From assembly GCF_019263805.1 (NCBI RefSeq), contig NZ_CP079195.1, positions 2,777,001-2,841,000 on the forward strand: a DNA stretch of 64,000 bases, given 5' to 3'. The notes below the pieces were generated by a model. The model was given only the letters and a program-made list of their open reading frames with translations, was not told the origin of the DNA and did no database searches. Positions 16,421 through 25,819 of this stretch are shown here, piece by piece. The position numbers and the translations under genes were made by a program. The DNA comes from Polaribacter sp. NJDZ03 (GTDB lineage: Bacteria; Bacteroidota; Bacteroidia; Flavobacteriales; Flavobacteriaceae). Within the stretch, counting starts at the first letter, position 1. Every line of letters starts with the position of its first letter.

Positions 16421-17140
16421 TTACTCTACAATTAAAGTAAAAGGAATACTATATTTTACTCCTACTGGTTTACCTCTTTGTCTACCTGGTTTCATTTTAG
16501 GTAATTGTTTCATTACACTAATAACTTCACTTTTAATTTTTGGGTGTGGAGCTCTTGCGTTAACGTCAACAATGTTACCGTTTTTATCAATTTTAAAACC
16601 GATAAATACTCTTTTTCTACCAGAAGATAATCCTAATTCGTTAGGTAAGTTAGCGTCAAATTTTCTTGAGAAATGCTTTTGTACCATTTTACTAAAACAA
16701 GCTTTTAACTCATTTTTACTTCCTTTACATCCAGGAAATACAGGTACATCTTCAATAATCATAAAACTTACGTCCTCTACAACTTCTTCAACTTCTTGAA
16801 TTTCTACAATTTCTTCAACTTCTACAGCTTCTGTTTCATCTGTTTCAGTAGATTCTATTACAGTTTCTTCAACTTCTTTCTCATCCTCTACGATCTCTAT
16901 TTTTTCTGGAGCTGGTGGTGGTGGAGTTTTTGGTTTAATAGGTTCTATTTTTTCAGTAATTACTGTTTCTTCTTCCATGTCAGCATTCATGGTAACTGCG
17001 CCTAAGTCTCCAATAACTTTATCATAAGTTTTGTTTTCTATAGCAGCATATGTTACAAATAGCGCTAAAACCAAACCTATTTGCATAAAAATTTTACTGT
17101 AATTTTCTAAATTTGACTTCGGGTTTTTTTTAATTTCCAT
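16421..17140 (-). CDS. TonB family energy transducer
   Basis: 239 residues: cytosolic start, one membrane segment (about 17-35), a proline stretch KTPPPPAPEK near residue 75, a highly acidic repeat of Glu/Val, and a TonB-C domain from about 125. That domain opens DVPVFPGCKGSKNELKACF and ends VKYSIPFTLIVE, with KNGNIVDVNA and LPKMKPG between. It is paralogous to the protein at 1244-1981 and more canonical in its spacer. It follows vanZ by about 60 bases in the sprA block, so co-expression with the T9SS translocon is possible. Confidence 0.88.
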   Translation of the reverse strand: MEIKKNPKSNLENYSKIFMQIGLVLALFVTYAAIENKTYDKVIGDLGAVTMNADMEEETVITEKIEPIKPKTPPPPAPEKIEIVEDEKEVEETVIESTETDETEAVEVEEIVEIQEVEEVVEDVSFMIIEDVPVFPGCKGSKNELKACFSKMVQKHFSRKFDANLPNELGLSSGRKRVFIGFKIDKNGNIVDVNARAPHPKIKSEVISVMKQLPKMKPGRQRGKPVGVKYSIPFTLIVE

Positions 17141-17201
17141 TGTAAAGGGTTTTTAATAGTTCGCTAATTTAATTAAATTATTGGTTTATATACAAGTCTT
17201 A

Positions 17202-17594
17202 CTATGAATTAACTGTAATTTTTTTCAAAATTTGATTAAAAACAATAAATCCCAAGATAATACCTGCTGTATTTGCTAGTGCATCTTTATAATCTCCTGT
17301 TCTATATGTAGTTAATGTCTGTTGTGAAACTTCAATAATTATGCCAAAAAGAATACAACAAATAATAATTACATATTTTAGAATTGGTTTTCTATAAAAA
17401 GAGAGTAACCAAGTTACAGAAAGTGTAAAGTAGGCAATAAGATGATATATTTTATCAACGTTTTTAATACCTGTTTCTATTTCAGGCATTCTCCTTAAAC
17501 TTAAATATGCAATTAAAACTGTTATGATTATTGCAACGATAAAAAGATTATCCTTCAATAAGCTCTTTATACGCTGTTGCATCCAATAAATCAT
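17202..17594 (-). CDS. VanZ family membrane protein
   Basis: 130 residues with four membrane segments. Visible VanZ signatures are [26 protein letters not shown] and the terminal D-A-L-A-N-T-A-G motif. VanZ-like proteins are linked to envelope stress or teicoplanin resistance in Gram-positives; the role here is unknown. The start lies inside the end of gcvH: ATG 17594 gives a 47-base overlap, ATG 17582 a 35-base overlap, in a different frame. The long overlap implies coupled expression with gcvH. Confidence 0.85.
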   Translation of the reverse strand: MIYWMQQRIKSLLKDNLFIVAIIITVLIAYLSLRRMPEIETGIKNVDKIYHLIAYFTLSVTWLLSFYRKPILKYVIIICCILFGIIIEVSQQTLTTYRTGDYKDALANTAGIILGFIVFNQILKKITVNS

Positions 17595-17928
17595 TTATTT
17601 GTGAACTATCTGATATTTTAATTTTAATCATCCAACCTTTACCATAAGGGTCTGAGTTAACCAATTCTGGCTCATCTTCTAATTCTTCATTAAATTCTAT
17701 TACTTCACCTGTTAAAGGCATAAATAAATCTGAAACGGTTTTAACAGCTTCTACAGATCCAAAAACGTCTCCTTCTTCTACAGTATCGTCTAAAGTATCT
17801 ACATCTACATAAACGATGTCTCCTAACTCTCCTTGTGCAAATTCTGTAATTCCTACGGTTGCTACGTCTCCTTCAATTTTAATCCACTCGTGGTCTTTAG
17901 TGTACTTTAATTCTGATGGTAAATTCAT
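17548..17928 (-). CDS. gcvH: Glycine cleavage system H protein
   Basis: 126 residues, the usual size. It carries the lipoyl group that shuttles the aminomethyl intermediate between the P, T and L proteins. The lipoylation lysine is in [11 protein letters not shown] (K63), and the family start [13 protein letters not shown] and [16 protein letters not shown] are intact. It starts 27 bases after sprA, in the sprA-gcvH order I recall as common in Flavobacteriia. Other gcv genes are not in the window. Confidence 0.95.
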   Translation of the reverse strand: MNLPSELKYTKDHEWIKIEGDVATVGITEFAQGELGDIVYVDVDTLDDTVEEGDVFGSVEAVKTVSDLFMPLTGEVIEFNEELEDEPELVNSDPYGKGWMIKIKISDSSQINDLLDATAYKELIEG

Positions 17929-17955
17929 TTTTTTAAATAGTTTTTGTTGTTATGT

Positions 17956-20900
17956 TTAATTTCCTCCTAAGTTATAAATAATATTAAATCCACCATTAAT
18001 CGCTTGTCTTGGAAAAGTGGTTGATATTGCATATCTAGATGTTTGATGGTTGTAATAGAAAGATGCGGTTAAACTATTACTTAATCTATAATCTGCGGTA
18101 AATTTAATAGAAAAAAGTTTTTGTCCACCACTAATTTGATCATTATCTTCATCTACAGACCTAATTTGTGTAATATTATCTCTTAAAGACACATCTGCTC
18201 TTAAATTGATGTCTCCTTTTAGTGTTTGTTTCTTCCCTGTAAAACGGGTATTAAATTTAACGTCTTCAAAAACATAGCCCATTCCAAATATAAATTCTGT
18301 ACCAGAAATATCGGTTAAAGTACTATTGTTAAAATTCATTGTAAGCGTTCTGTCACTTTTTATTTCTCCTCTTAAAGAAAATGAGTTTCTCATTTTCATA
18401 TCTAATTTAATTAGTGGAGAAAATTCATCTACTAAAGTAACTGCAGATACTAATAATTGAGATTCATAATTCTTGGCAGCATTTAAGTTTGCATACGGAT
18501 TATTGGCATCATACTGTAAATTATTTGTAAAACTAGATACCGTATAAGAAGATCTATAACCATGTGAAACTACAAAATTACTAAAGTTCTTTTTGAAGAA
18601 ATTAAACTTCATTAAACCATTATAACGCAATGTCCAGTTAGGGATAGGAATATCTCTAAAGAGCCCAGTATTTACTTTATCTGGATTTTTACCAGAATAA
18701 GCAGCTACAAAAGCAGGTAATAAAACCTGTTGACTATTGTTACCAAAGCCACTTGCAGGTACTGTATTTTCTGTAGCTAATCTGTTTGAAATGATACTTC
18801 TATAATTTCTTAAATTCTGAAATAAAACATCTCCGTCTGTAAATGCAGTAGAAATCATAGAGTAACTGGTACTAAAGTTTCCTGTTTCAAAGAAAGGAGT
18901 GTTTTCAAATTGATTGCTACCAGAGACAAGATCTAATTGCTGAGAAAGATCTCTTGTTTGTATTTTATTACCTCTAACATCTATATTTAAATCCTTAATT
19001 GGCTTTAATGTAAAGGTGTAATCTAATTTATTGTAATGTGTTTTACTATAAGTTTTACTGTAATATTCTTCTCCATTATTTCTGTTTACAAACCAACCTT
19101 GTTCTAATGCTTTGTTTCTAATATCTACTTGACTACCAAAAGCAAAAGAAGTAGGAGCACCGCCTAAAAAACCAACATCTTCTGTATATCCTGGTAGTAA
19201 TTGACCATTGTTTTCTGAATAACTTATTTTCCCTTGTTTTACAGAAGTTAGAACATCATAAGTACCTTTTAATATTTTTTTACCGATAGATAATTTTTTG
19301 TTTTGCTTAACTCTTCCTGGTGTTCTTGGTAAACCTGCACCTTGATCTCCTTTTGCATTTTTACGTTGATTTTTAGTCAATAATAATTTTTCGAAACCAA
19401 GCCCTTTGTAAAAAGCATCAAAATTAATAGTGGTATTTAAATTGTGTGTATTTGCATTTTGTATGGTGTTTCCTATTAAGTTTACAGAGGGTACATCTAC
19501 ACCATTAATGTCTATGGTATTTTGTGGAGCTGCTTGCCAGTCAAAATCTGCGGTATATGCGTAATCGGCTTTTATAAACTTTAAAAACGGAATTTTATCT
19601 ATTGGTAAATTATAGGTTCCGTTTAATGCTTGATGGTAATGATTGGCTCTTCCTGTGTTAAAGAAGTCATCAAAAACCTGTATTTCATCATTGTTACCAA
19701 AAGTGTCGTAAATATAACTATTGGTTGCATTAAAGTTTACTTGTAATGATTTTGTTAAATCGAAACCAATGGTATAATCCCAATCGAATAAAAATCTACG
19801 TTGTTTTAATTCTGGTTGTGCAGATAGTCCTTTTACTAAATTTCTAGATTGTTGTTCATTATAATTTCTGTTGATACTAGAATTAATTGCAAAAGTTTTA
19901 GGAATTGGATTAAAATTAAAGTCTTTTATAAGTTGCCAATATTTGTTTCTAAAAATAGAATCATTATTTTTAAAAGGCTCTAATGGTTTAGAATCAAAAC
20001 TAAAATTATAAGAAGCAGAAGCTCTTACACTTTCATTAATACGTTTTTTAATGTTATAATTTCTTTGAAATTCTTTATTATGTGCGTAAGATACCGCTAA
20101 GTTTTCTACATCGTAAAATCTTTGTTTTTTTGTAGAATTAGGGTTTCTATTCTTTTTTACGTTTGTAAAACTGATACTTGTTCTTTTGGTATAATCTCTA
20201 GAAAATTCACTGTTTTCATTTTCACCTAAAGCATCTGCTAATTCTATGTCTTGAAACTGAGGATCGTATTTTGGGTCTATATAAAGTTCACCAATACTAT
20301 AACTCATTGGCAATTGAATTCCCCATTCTTTAGGGGTTAATACTTTACCTAAATTTATAGACGTAGCAACATCATATTGCTTTGTTTCATCTAAACTACG
20401 TTGGCCAACCCTGTCTTCTACATTACCAAAACCAACGGTAGACATGCTACCAGATAAAGATACATTTGCTACATCTGCAAAATTTGCATCGGCGTTTAGA
20501 ACGGCTGCCCAACCACCTTTATTATCAAAACCAGAAGAGCGTAACTCATTAAACCAAACCTCACCACTAATTGGAGTTGTTGTTTTGTTTTTTACACCCA
20601 AAACAATTGTTTTTAACTCTGCCAACGTTGGGTTTCCTTTTACAGAAATTGTATAAGGTATTTCAGCGTTTTGGTCTATAGAAGTATAGATGTCTGTAAT
20701 GGCAACACCAGCTTTGTCTCTTTCTAATTTTACCAATCCAAAAGTTTCTAGAAAAGCATCTAAATTATTTGCTTCTGGCCAAATATCTAAAGCAGAAGTA
20801 CCATTTTCAGATACTTTTAAAGGTACTTCTATTTGATAAAAGTTGTCATCTAAATCTGTACCTAATCTTATAATTGCAGAAAAATCATCATCATTAATAT

Positions 20901-23900
20901 CAAGTGCCCCTTCATTTTTTTGAAGATGTATAAACATCTTTAAATTTTTAAATCGTCTTAAATCTATGCTAATGTTTTTATAAATTGCTCTGGTTTCGTT
21001 TGCTGGTAAATTAGTTACTTTTAAGGTTGCAGATTGTTCGTTTTGTAATTGTACACTTGTACTACCTTGTAAACGCTCTCTTTCTATTCCAGGAGGCTGT
21101 ATATAACTTCCTTCATTTTGTTCTATACTTACAACACCAACTTCAAAGTCTTTTAACTCATTTTTGTTTAAATCTATTGGAGTAGAAATAGATTCATCTA
21201 AGGTTTTTGTATATCGTCTCCAATCTCCACGTACTAAGTCTAACTCACCAAACCTAAGTACTACTGGCATTCTAAAATTAGTTAAAAACATTCTAACAAA
21301 ACGAATGCTATTAAAATCTGAAATACCATTTACTTCTGTTCCACTTCTAATAGGAACTCTAAATTGGTACCATGTTGCTGTTTGCTTTTCTCCGTTTTCT
21401 AAAGTTACATCTGTTGTTTTTTTATCAACAATATAATTCTTTCCAACTACCAAATTATTTCTATTCATAGAAATTTTATACTCGTAGTAACTTTCTACGG
21501 TATTCATGGTCTGATCTTTATTTATATCTTCTACATCTGGGTAGGTGGTAGATGAAGTAGGGTAGCTTTCTGTAGATTGATTTAAAGTTGGAGAATTCCC
21601 TTGAGTATTGTTGTAATTTTTATATCTGGTAAGTATAGAAGCACGATTTGCATCTAACTCGCTACCTCTAAAATATTGAAAATTATCTGATGCAGGATCG
21701 TTTGGGTTTAATTTGCTAAAGTTAGGAAGCGTTGTGCTGTACTTAGTAAATTCCTCCGCATCATTTAAACCATCATATCCAAGATCTTGATTTGCTCTTG
21801 ATTCATCATTTTCATCAAAAGCATAAATTATAGATGGGTTTGTTGGTACTTTACCCCAATTTGTTTCTATGGTATTGATATCTCCACCAGTTTCTGGCAA
21901 ACCGTTTTCAAACATTTTTCGACTATCTTTTAAAATGTCTTCAGAAACATTACCTAAGTTTATGTATAAATCACCAACTTGGTTTGATGTGTTTTCTGGA
22001 TTCATTCCTATAGGCAAACCTTCTTCCTCTGTAATTGAATAATTTTCATAAGGATCCATTACCCAAAACTGTACATATTCTACATTTGCTTGGTCAAAAT
22101 TGTTGGTAGTTAATGCTCTCATAACTCCTGCCCACCTATTCTGAGGATTAGAAAAAGTTCCGTCTGCTTTTACATTAATACCGGTGTCAAAATTATAAGA
22201 ACCTCTTTCTGATGGGAAATAAGCTAAATCTAAAGTTCTTATTACTGAGTTCTGTGTAATATCTAACTGCACATTAGGGAATAATTCTCTATAATTAATC
22301 TGTCTAGTTTCTGCTCTAGAAAGTTCTACAGCATTAATATTTGCAGGTGTATCTCCGGCTCCGTAAAAAATTTGATCTACATTATACCAGGCTAATTTTC
22401 CTCTTTGGTAATTGTAAGATAAATTTTCTTGATCACCATTAAAACCAGGGAAAAATTTGGGAGTACTGGCTTCATGCCAATCTAATGGCGATAATATACT
22501 AATAGGTATTTGAGAAGCTTCAAAATCATCTATATAAGAAGTTGCAGCACCTGCTACATCAATGCCACTTGGTGTGCCAGGAAGCAGGTATGCCATATCT
22601 GCTCTAACCGATAAATTAGAAGGCACATCTGTATCTACAAAAGGTAGTTTATTTGCCAATTTTGTAAAATAAGGTACTTCTGTACTGTAATCTATATTTA
22701 CCCCAAACATGGTATTGTTTATAGGGTCTGAACCAAAATTAACTTTTGGAGTAATAGGCCTTTCATTTACATTTAGAATGGTTGCTCCAAGAATAAAATT
22801 ATCTGAAAACTTGTGCTCAACATCTACACCCATAAAGGTTTTACGTTGTTGATTAAAGACTGCATTGTTCTCTGTAGAAACACTAATTGGTGTGCCAGAA
22901 GCTTGCAAACCAGTGTCTATAATTTGTACTCGACCTAGTTGATAATCTACCACATAATCTACACCTTCTACCAATTGTCTACCTCCTGCTGTTACGGTTA
23001 CAGATCCTCTTGGTACGTTAAAAGCACCAATGGGTATTCCTCCAGAATTTTCTGATTTAAAATATCCTTTTAAGAAATACTTGTCTTTATTTTGATAATT
23101 GTTTTGTGCGTTTACTTTTGTGTTTAAATAAAGTTCTTTAAATAAATAGTTATTGTCTACCGTTTCATTTAAACCAATATCATTGTTGTTTTTTTGTACT
23201 AAATCATTTCCAAAAGGTTCTGGTTCTGGAAAAAATATAAATCCGTTTTGAGAATTTACGGTAATACCTTCTACGTAATCAAAATATCCGTCTGGACTTC
23301 TATATTGACTTTGGTCTAATTGGTCTAATTTAAAAACTTGTATTAGTGGCAAGTTAGGAATACCTGCTGTATTTGCATTTTGTAACACGTTAGAAGAAAT
23401 ACCTGTTTGGTCATCTCTATATTGAATTTCGAAATAAAAACCATCTTGCGATAAAGGGAAAGTACCTAAAGCATACACGTTTTTCATCATTAAACGCCAT
23501 GTAGGAAAAGATTCTGTAATGGTAGCACCATTAACAACTCGATCTCTTTTGGTTTTTAAAATTTCACTGCGTAATAATTTTACAGCCAAAGTTTGTGGAG
23601 ATAGAATACCATCATTAGAAAATTCACCAACTTTAAAAGAAGTTTTTGTACTCCCAGAAACGCCACCTGCAATTGTATATTCATAAGCAACGGCTAAAAC
23701 CTCACCATCATTTAACCTTCTGTTTAAAGAAATAAAACCTAATTGAGAATTTAACGTAAACTCATTAGTGCTTAATTTTCTTGCATTTTCTAATACAGAA
23801 TAATCTGTACCCTCACTCATGTTGTAAGGTTGCAAAGTGCTATTTACGGTAGAAATATTTCTAATACCACTAGTTGTAGTTAGTAAATTAGATAAATTAT

Positions 23901-25071
23901 TCGATTCGTTTGTAGGTATATTTCCACCAGTAGTTGTTGGCGGATTTGTGAGCTGTACTTCTCCTGTTTGGTTTACCAAAACATCTGTATCAGATTCTCC
24001 AATATCAGCTAAAGCTACAATACTTCTATAATCTTCTGTACTTGCGTTTCTGTTGGTTATCCAAACTTCTACTCTTGTAATACTAACTTGACTGTTAATT
24101 AAAGGATAGTTTTTAAGAGAGTTTGCGTAATTGTCTATAAAATATTGTGATAAGAAAAAGTGACGATCATTATCGTAATCCGTCGCCTTTAATTGAAATT
24201 CTTGTATAGAAGCACCACCTTCTGCAACAGTTGTGGTACTTTCTGAGTTTTGTTGAGAGAAAACAGCAGTTATATTAGTGTTCCCAAATTTTAATTGTGT
24301 TTTTACCCCAAAAAGACTTTGAGCTCCGTTTATTAAGGAGTTTTTAATGGGCATAGAAACATTACCTGCTTCTATTCCTTGTAAAATATCATCTTCCGTT
24401 GGTTCGTAACCAATTTTCACTAAATTCTGAAAATCGAAAGTAGATTGTGTGTCGTAATTTGCCGTAAAATCTAATCGGGTACCTACTTGTGCACGAATAC
24501 TTGCATTAATTTGTTGATCAAAATCAAATGTAAAACTGCTTCTGTTTTCTTCGGATAATTGCGGGTTTTCTGTATTCTGATAAATAAAACCCAATTTTAA
24601 ATTTAAACTTCCGGTAGGTGTTACTTTAATTTCACTTCCTCCAAAAATAGTTTTAAATAAGTCAGATTTTACATAGTAGGTTGGTAGTAGATCTTTTTGA
24701 GCTTCTATAGAACCTTTTTTCTTAGAGTTTGTAGCGCTAACTTTGTCTTTGTAATACTGCGTCATATCTCGTTTTAAACGATAATCTGCATATTCTTTTT
24801 GGGTTAGATATATTGGTGTTTTGGTATAATAGTCACCTATTTTTTCTACAATTACATATCTATTTAAATCTTTATCAAAAATAATTTCTTTCTCTGCCAG
24901 ATAATCTAAAAACAAACCACCAGTTTGCTCTTTTTTAAAGTTATATCTTAATTTTAGAGTGTCATTTTTTACAGTTATAGAATCTGTATCTCTATCGGTT
25001 TGCGCATAAGAGGTGTTTGCTATAAAAGCAAAAGCAAGAAATAAAAATATTTTTTTAAAAAAATTTCTCAA
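17956..25071 (-). CDS. sprA: Cell-surface protein SprA, T9SS outer-membrane translocon
   Basis: 2371 residues with signal peptide (MRNFFKKIFLFLAFAFIANTSYAQ in two parts). This is the giant beta-barrel channel of the type IX secretion system (about 2400 residues in Flavobacterium johnsoniae). Visible traits are the conserved N-terminal region after the signal, repeated barrel segments such as GSLNLKLGFIYQNTENPQL and DFTANYDTQSTFDFQNLVKIGYEP, many aromatic-ending strands and a C-terminal strand RQAINGGFNIIYNLGGN. The frame is uninterrupted. It starts 5 bases after ruvA and is followed by gcvH, the ruvA-sprA-gcvH order known in the group. The T9SS-tailed protein at 42187-45669 is a likely client. 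Confidence 0.96.
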   Translation of the reverse strand: MRNFFKKIFLFLAFAFIANTSYAQTDRDTDSITVKNDTLKLRYNFKKEQTGGLFLDYLAEKEIIFDKDLNRYVIVEKIGDYYTKTPIYLTQKEYADYRLKRDMTQYYKDKVSATNSKKKGSIEAQKDLLPTYYVKSDLFKTIFGGSEIKVTPTGSLNLKLGFIYQNTENPQLSEENRSSFTFDFDQQINASIRAQVGTRLDFTANYDTQSTFDFQNLVKIGYEPTEDDILQGIEAGNVSMPIKNSLINGAQSLFGVKTQLKFGNTNITAVFSQQNSESTTTVAEGGASIQEFQLKATDYDNDRHFFLSQYFIDNYANSLKNYPLINSQVSITRVEVWITNRNASTEDYRSIVALADIGESDTDVLVNQTGEVQLTNPPTTTGGNIPTNESNNLSNLLTTTSGIRNISTVNSTLQPYNMSEGTDYSVLENARKLSTNEFTLNSQLGFISLNRRLNDGEVLAVAYEYTIAGGVSGSTKTSFKVGEFSNDGILSPQTLAVKLLRSEILKTKRDRVVNGATITESFPTWRLMMKNVYALGTFPLSQDGFYFEIQYRDDQTGISSNVLQNANTAGIPNLPLIQVFKLDQLDQSQYRSPDGYFDYVEGITVNSQNGFIFFPEPEPFGNDLVQKNNNDIGLNETVDNNYLFKELYLNTKVNAQNNYQNKDKYFLKGYFKSENSGGIPIGAFNVPRGSVTVTAGGRQLVEGVDYVVDYQLGRVQIIDTGLQASGTPISVSTENNAVFNQQRKTFMGVDVEHKFSDNFILGATILNVNERPITPKVNFGSDPINNTMFGVNIDYSTEVPYFTKLANKLPFVDTDVPSNLSVRADMAYLLPGTPSGIDVAGAATSYIDDFEASQIPISILSPLDWHEASTPKFFPGFNGDQENLSYNYQRGKLAWYNVDQIFYGAGDTPANINAVELSRAETRQINYRELFPNVQLDITQNSVIRTLDLAYFPSERGSYNFDTGINVKADGTFSNPQNRWAGVMRALTTNNFDQANVEYVQFWVMDPYENYSITEEEGLPIGMNPENTSNQVGDLYINLGNVSEDILKDSRKMFENGLPETGGDINTIETNWGKVPTNPSIIYAFDENDESRANQDLGYDGLNDAEEFTKYSTTLPNFSKLNPNDPASDNFQYFRGSELDANRASILTRYKNYNNTQGNSPTLNQSTESYPTSSTTYPDVEDINKDQTMNTVESYYEYKISMNRNNLVVGKNYIVDKKTTDVTLENGEKQTATWYQFRVPIRSGTEVNGISDFNSIRFVRMFLTNFRMPVVLRFGELDLVRGDWRRYTKTLDESISTPIDLNKNELKDFEVGVVSIEQNEGSYIQPPGIERERLQGSTSVQLQNEQSATLKVTNLPANETRAIYKNISIDLRRFKNLKMFIHLQKNEGALDINDDDFSAIIRLGTDLDDNFYQIEVPLKVSENGTSALDIWPEANNLDAFLETFGLVKLERDKAGVAITDIYTSIDQNAEIPYTISVKGNPTLAELKTIVLGVKNKTTTPISGEVWFNELRSSGFDNKGGWAAVLNADANFADVANVSLSGSMSTVGFGNVEDRVGQRSLDETKQYDVATSINLGKVLTPKEWGIQLPMSYSIGELYIDPKYDPQFQDIELADALGENENSEFSRDYTKRTSISFTNVKKNRNPNSTKKQRFYDVENLAVSYAHNKEFQRNYNIKKRINESVRASASYNFSFDSKPLEPFKNNDSIFRNKYWQLIKDFNFNPIPKTFAINSSINRNYNEQQSRNLVKGLSAQPELKQRRFLFDWDYTIGFDLTKSLQVNFNATNSYIYDTFGNNDEIQVFDDFFNTGRANHYHQALNGTYNLPIDKIPFLKFIKADYAYTADFDWQAAPQNTIDINGVDVPSVNLIGNTIQNANTHNLNTTINFDAFYKGLGFEKLLLTKNQRKNAKGDQGAGLPRTPGRVKQNKKLSIGKKILKGTYDVLTSVKQGKISYSENNGQLLPGYTEDVGFLGGAPTSFAFGSQVDIRNKALEQGWFVNRNNGEEYYSKTYSKTHYNKLDYTFTLKPIKDLNIDVRGNKIQTRDLSQQLDLVSGSNQFENTPFFETGNFSTSYSMISTAFTDGDVLFQNLRNYRSIISNRLATENTVPASGFGNNSQQVLLPAFVAAYSGKNPDKVNTGLFRDIPIPNWTLRYNGLMKFNFFKKNFSNFVVSHGYRSSYTVSSFTNNLQYDANNPYANLNAAKNYESQLLVSAVTLVDEFSPLIKLDMKMRNSFSLRGEIKSDRTLTMNFNNSTLTDISGTEFIFGMGYVFEDVKFNTRFTGKKQTLKGDINLRADVSLRDNITQIRSVDEDNDQISGGQKLFSIKFTADYRLSNSLTASFYYNHQTSRYAISTTFPRQAINGGFNIIYNLGGN

Positions 25072-25076
25072 AATTC

Positions 25077-25658
25077 TTATAAATTTTTTAAGGCTAGTTT
25101 TATTAAGTTTTCTACGGTGGCTTCTGGGTTTTCTTTTAAAATAGTAGAGATAACTTTCTCGGACTGTTTTTTATTAAACCCTAAAACTTCTAAAGCAGAT
25201 AACGCTTCATCCTTATTGGTATTGCTTGTAAAGGTAGAAACTTCATCCATGTTAAAGGTTTTTAAAATTTTATCCTTTAAATCTACAATTACTCTTTGCG
25301 CTGTTTTTGCACCAATTCCTTTTACAGATTGTATGAGTGGTACATTTTCAGATGCAATTGCATGTTGTATTTCTTCTGCTGTCATTGATGAGCACATAGT
25401 TCTTGCAATACTTGGCCCAACGCCAGAAACAGAAATTAATAGCTTAAAAACTTCTCTCTCTGTTTTTGTGAAAAATCCAAAAAGGGTGTGTGCATCTTCT
25501 CTTATAGATAAATGGGTGTATAAAACAACAGCTTCATCATCGGGTAAGCTAGAGAAGGTGTTTAGAGAAATATGTAATAAATAACCAACTCCATTGCAAT
25601 CTACTACAACCTCTGTTGGGTTTTTTTCTACCAATCTTCCTCTAACTTGTGTAATCAT
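25077..25658 (-). CDS. ruvA: Holliday junction branch migration protein RuvA
   Basis: 193 residues. It has the N-terminal OB fold (MITQVRGRLVEKNPTEVVVDCNGVGY in two parts), the two helix-hairpin-helix motifs (VSGVGPSIARTM and VKGIGAKTAQRVIVDLKDK) and the C-terminal domain III that regulates RuvB (EALSALEVLGFNKKQSEKVI). It binds four-way junctions and loads RuvB. It is directly upstream of sprA with 5 bases between. The start MITQVRG is the family norm. Confidence 0.96.
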   Translation of the reverse strand: MITQVRGRLVEKNPTEVVVDCNGVGYLLHISLNTFSSLPDDEAVVLYTHLSIREDAHTLFGFFTKTEREVFKLLISVSGVGPSIARTMCSSMTAEEIQHAIASENVPLIQSVKGIGAKTAQRVIVDLKDKILKTFNMDEVSTFTSNTNKDEALSALEVLGFNKKQSEKVISTILKENPEATVENLIKLALKNL

Positions 25659-25819
25659 ATATTTCTTTTTCTAAGCCTCTAAAGTAAGAATTTATTTTAG
25701 GTTTGGTGTGAGTGCAATTTATATTTTATAAATTATAGAGACTAGACTTTAAATGATAACAAATAAATGTCTAATCTCTATTTTATTTAAACTTAATTGA
25801 TTCTCACATCAAATTAATC

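Noticed and set aside
16796..17005. Plus-strand frame rich in Trp, Phe and Ser
   Set aside because: It is the antisense of the Glu/Pro-rich spacer of the TonB gene.
25117..25584. 155-codon plus-strand frame
   Set aside because: Antisense shadow of ruvA.
25737..25779. AGAGACTAGAC / GTCTAATCTCT inverted repeat after ruvA
   Set aside because: It has a mismatch, a long loop and no T tract on the needed strand; not a convincing terminator.
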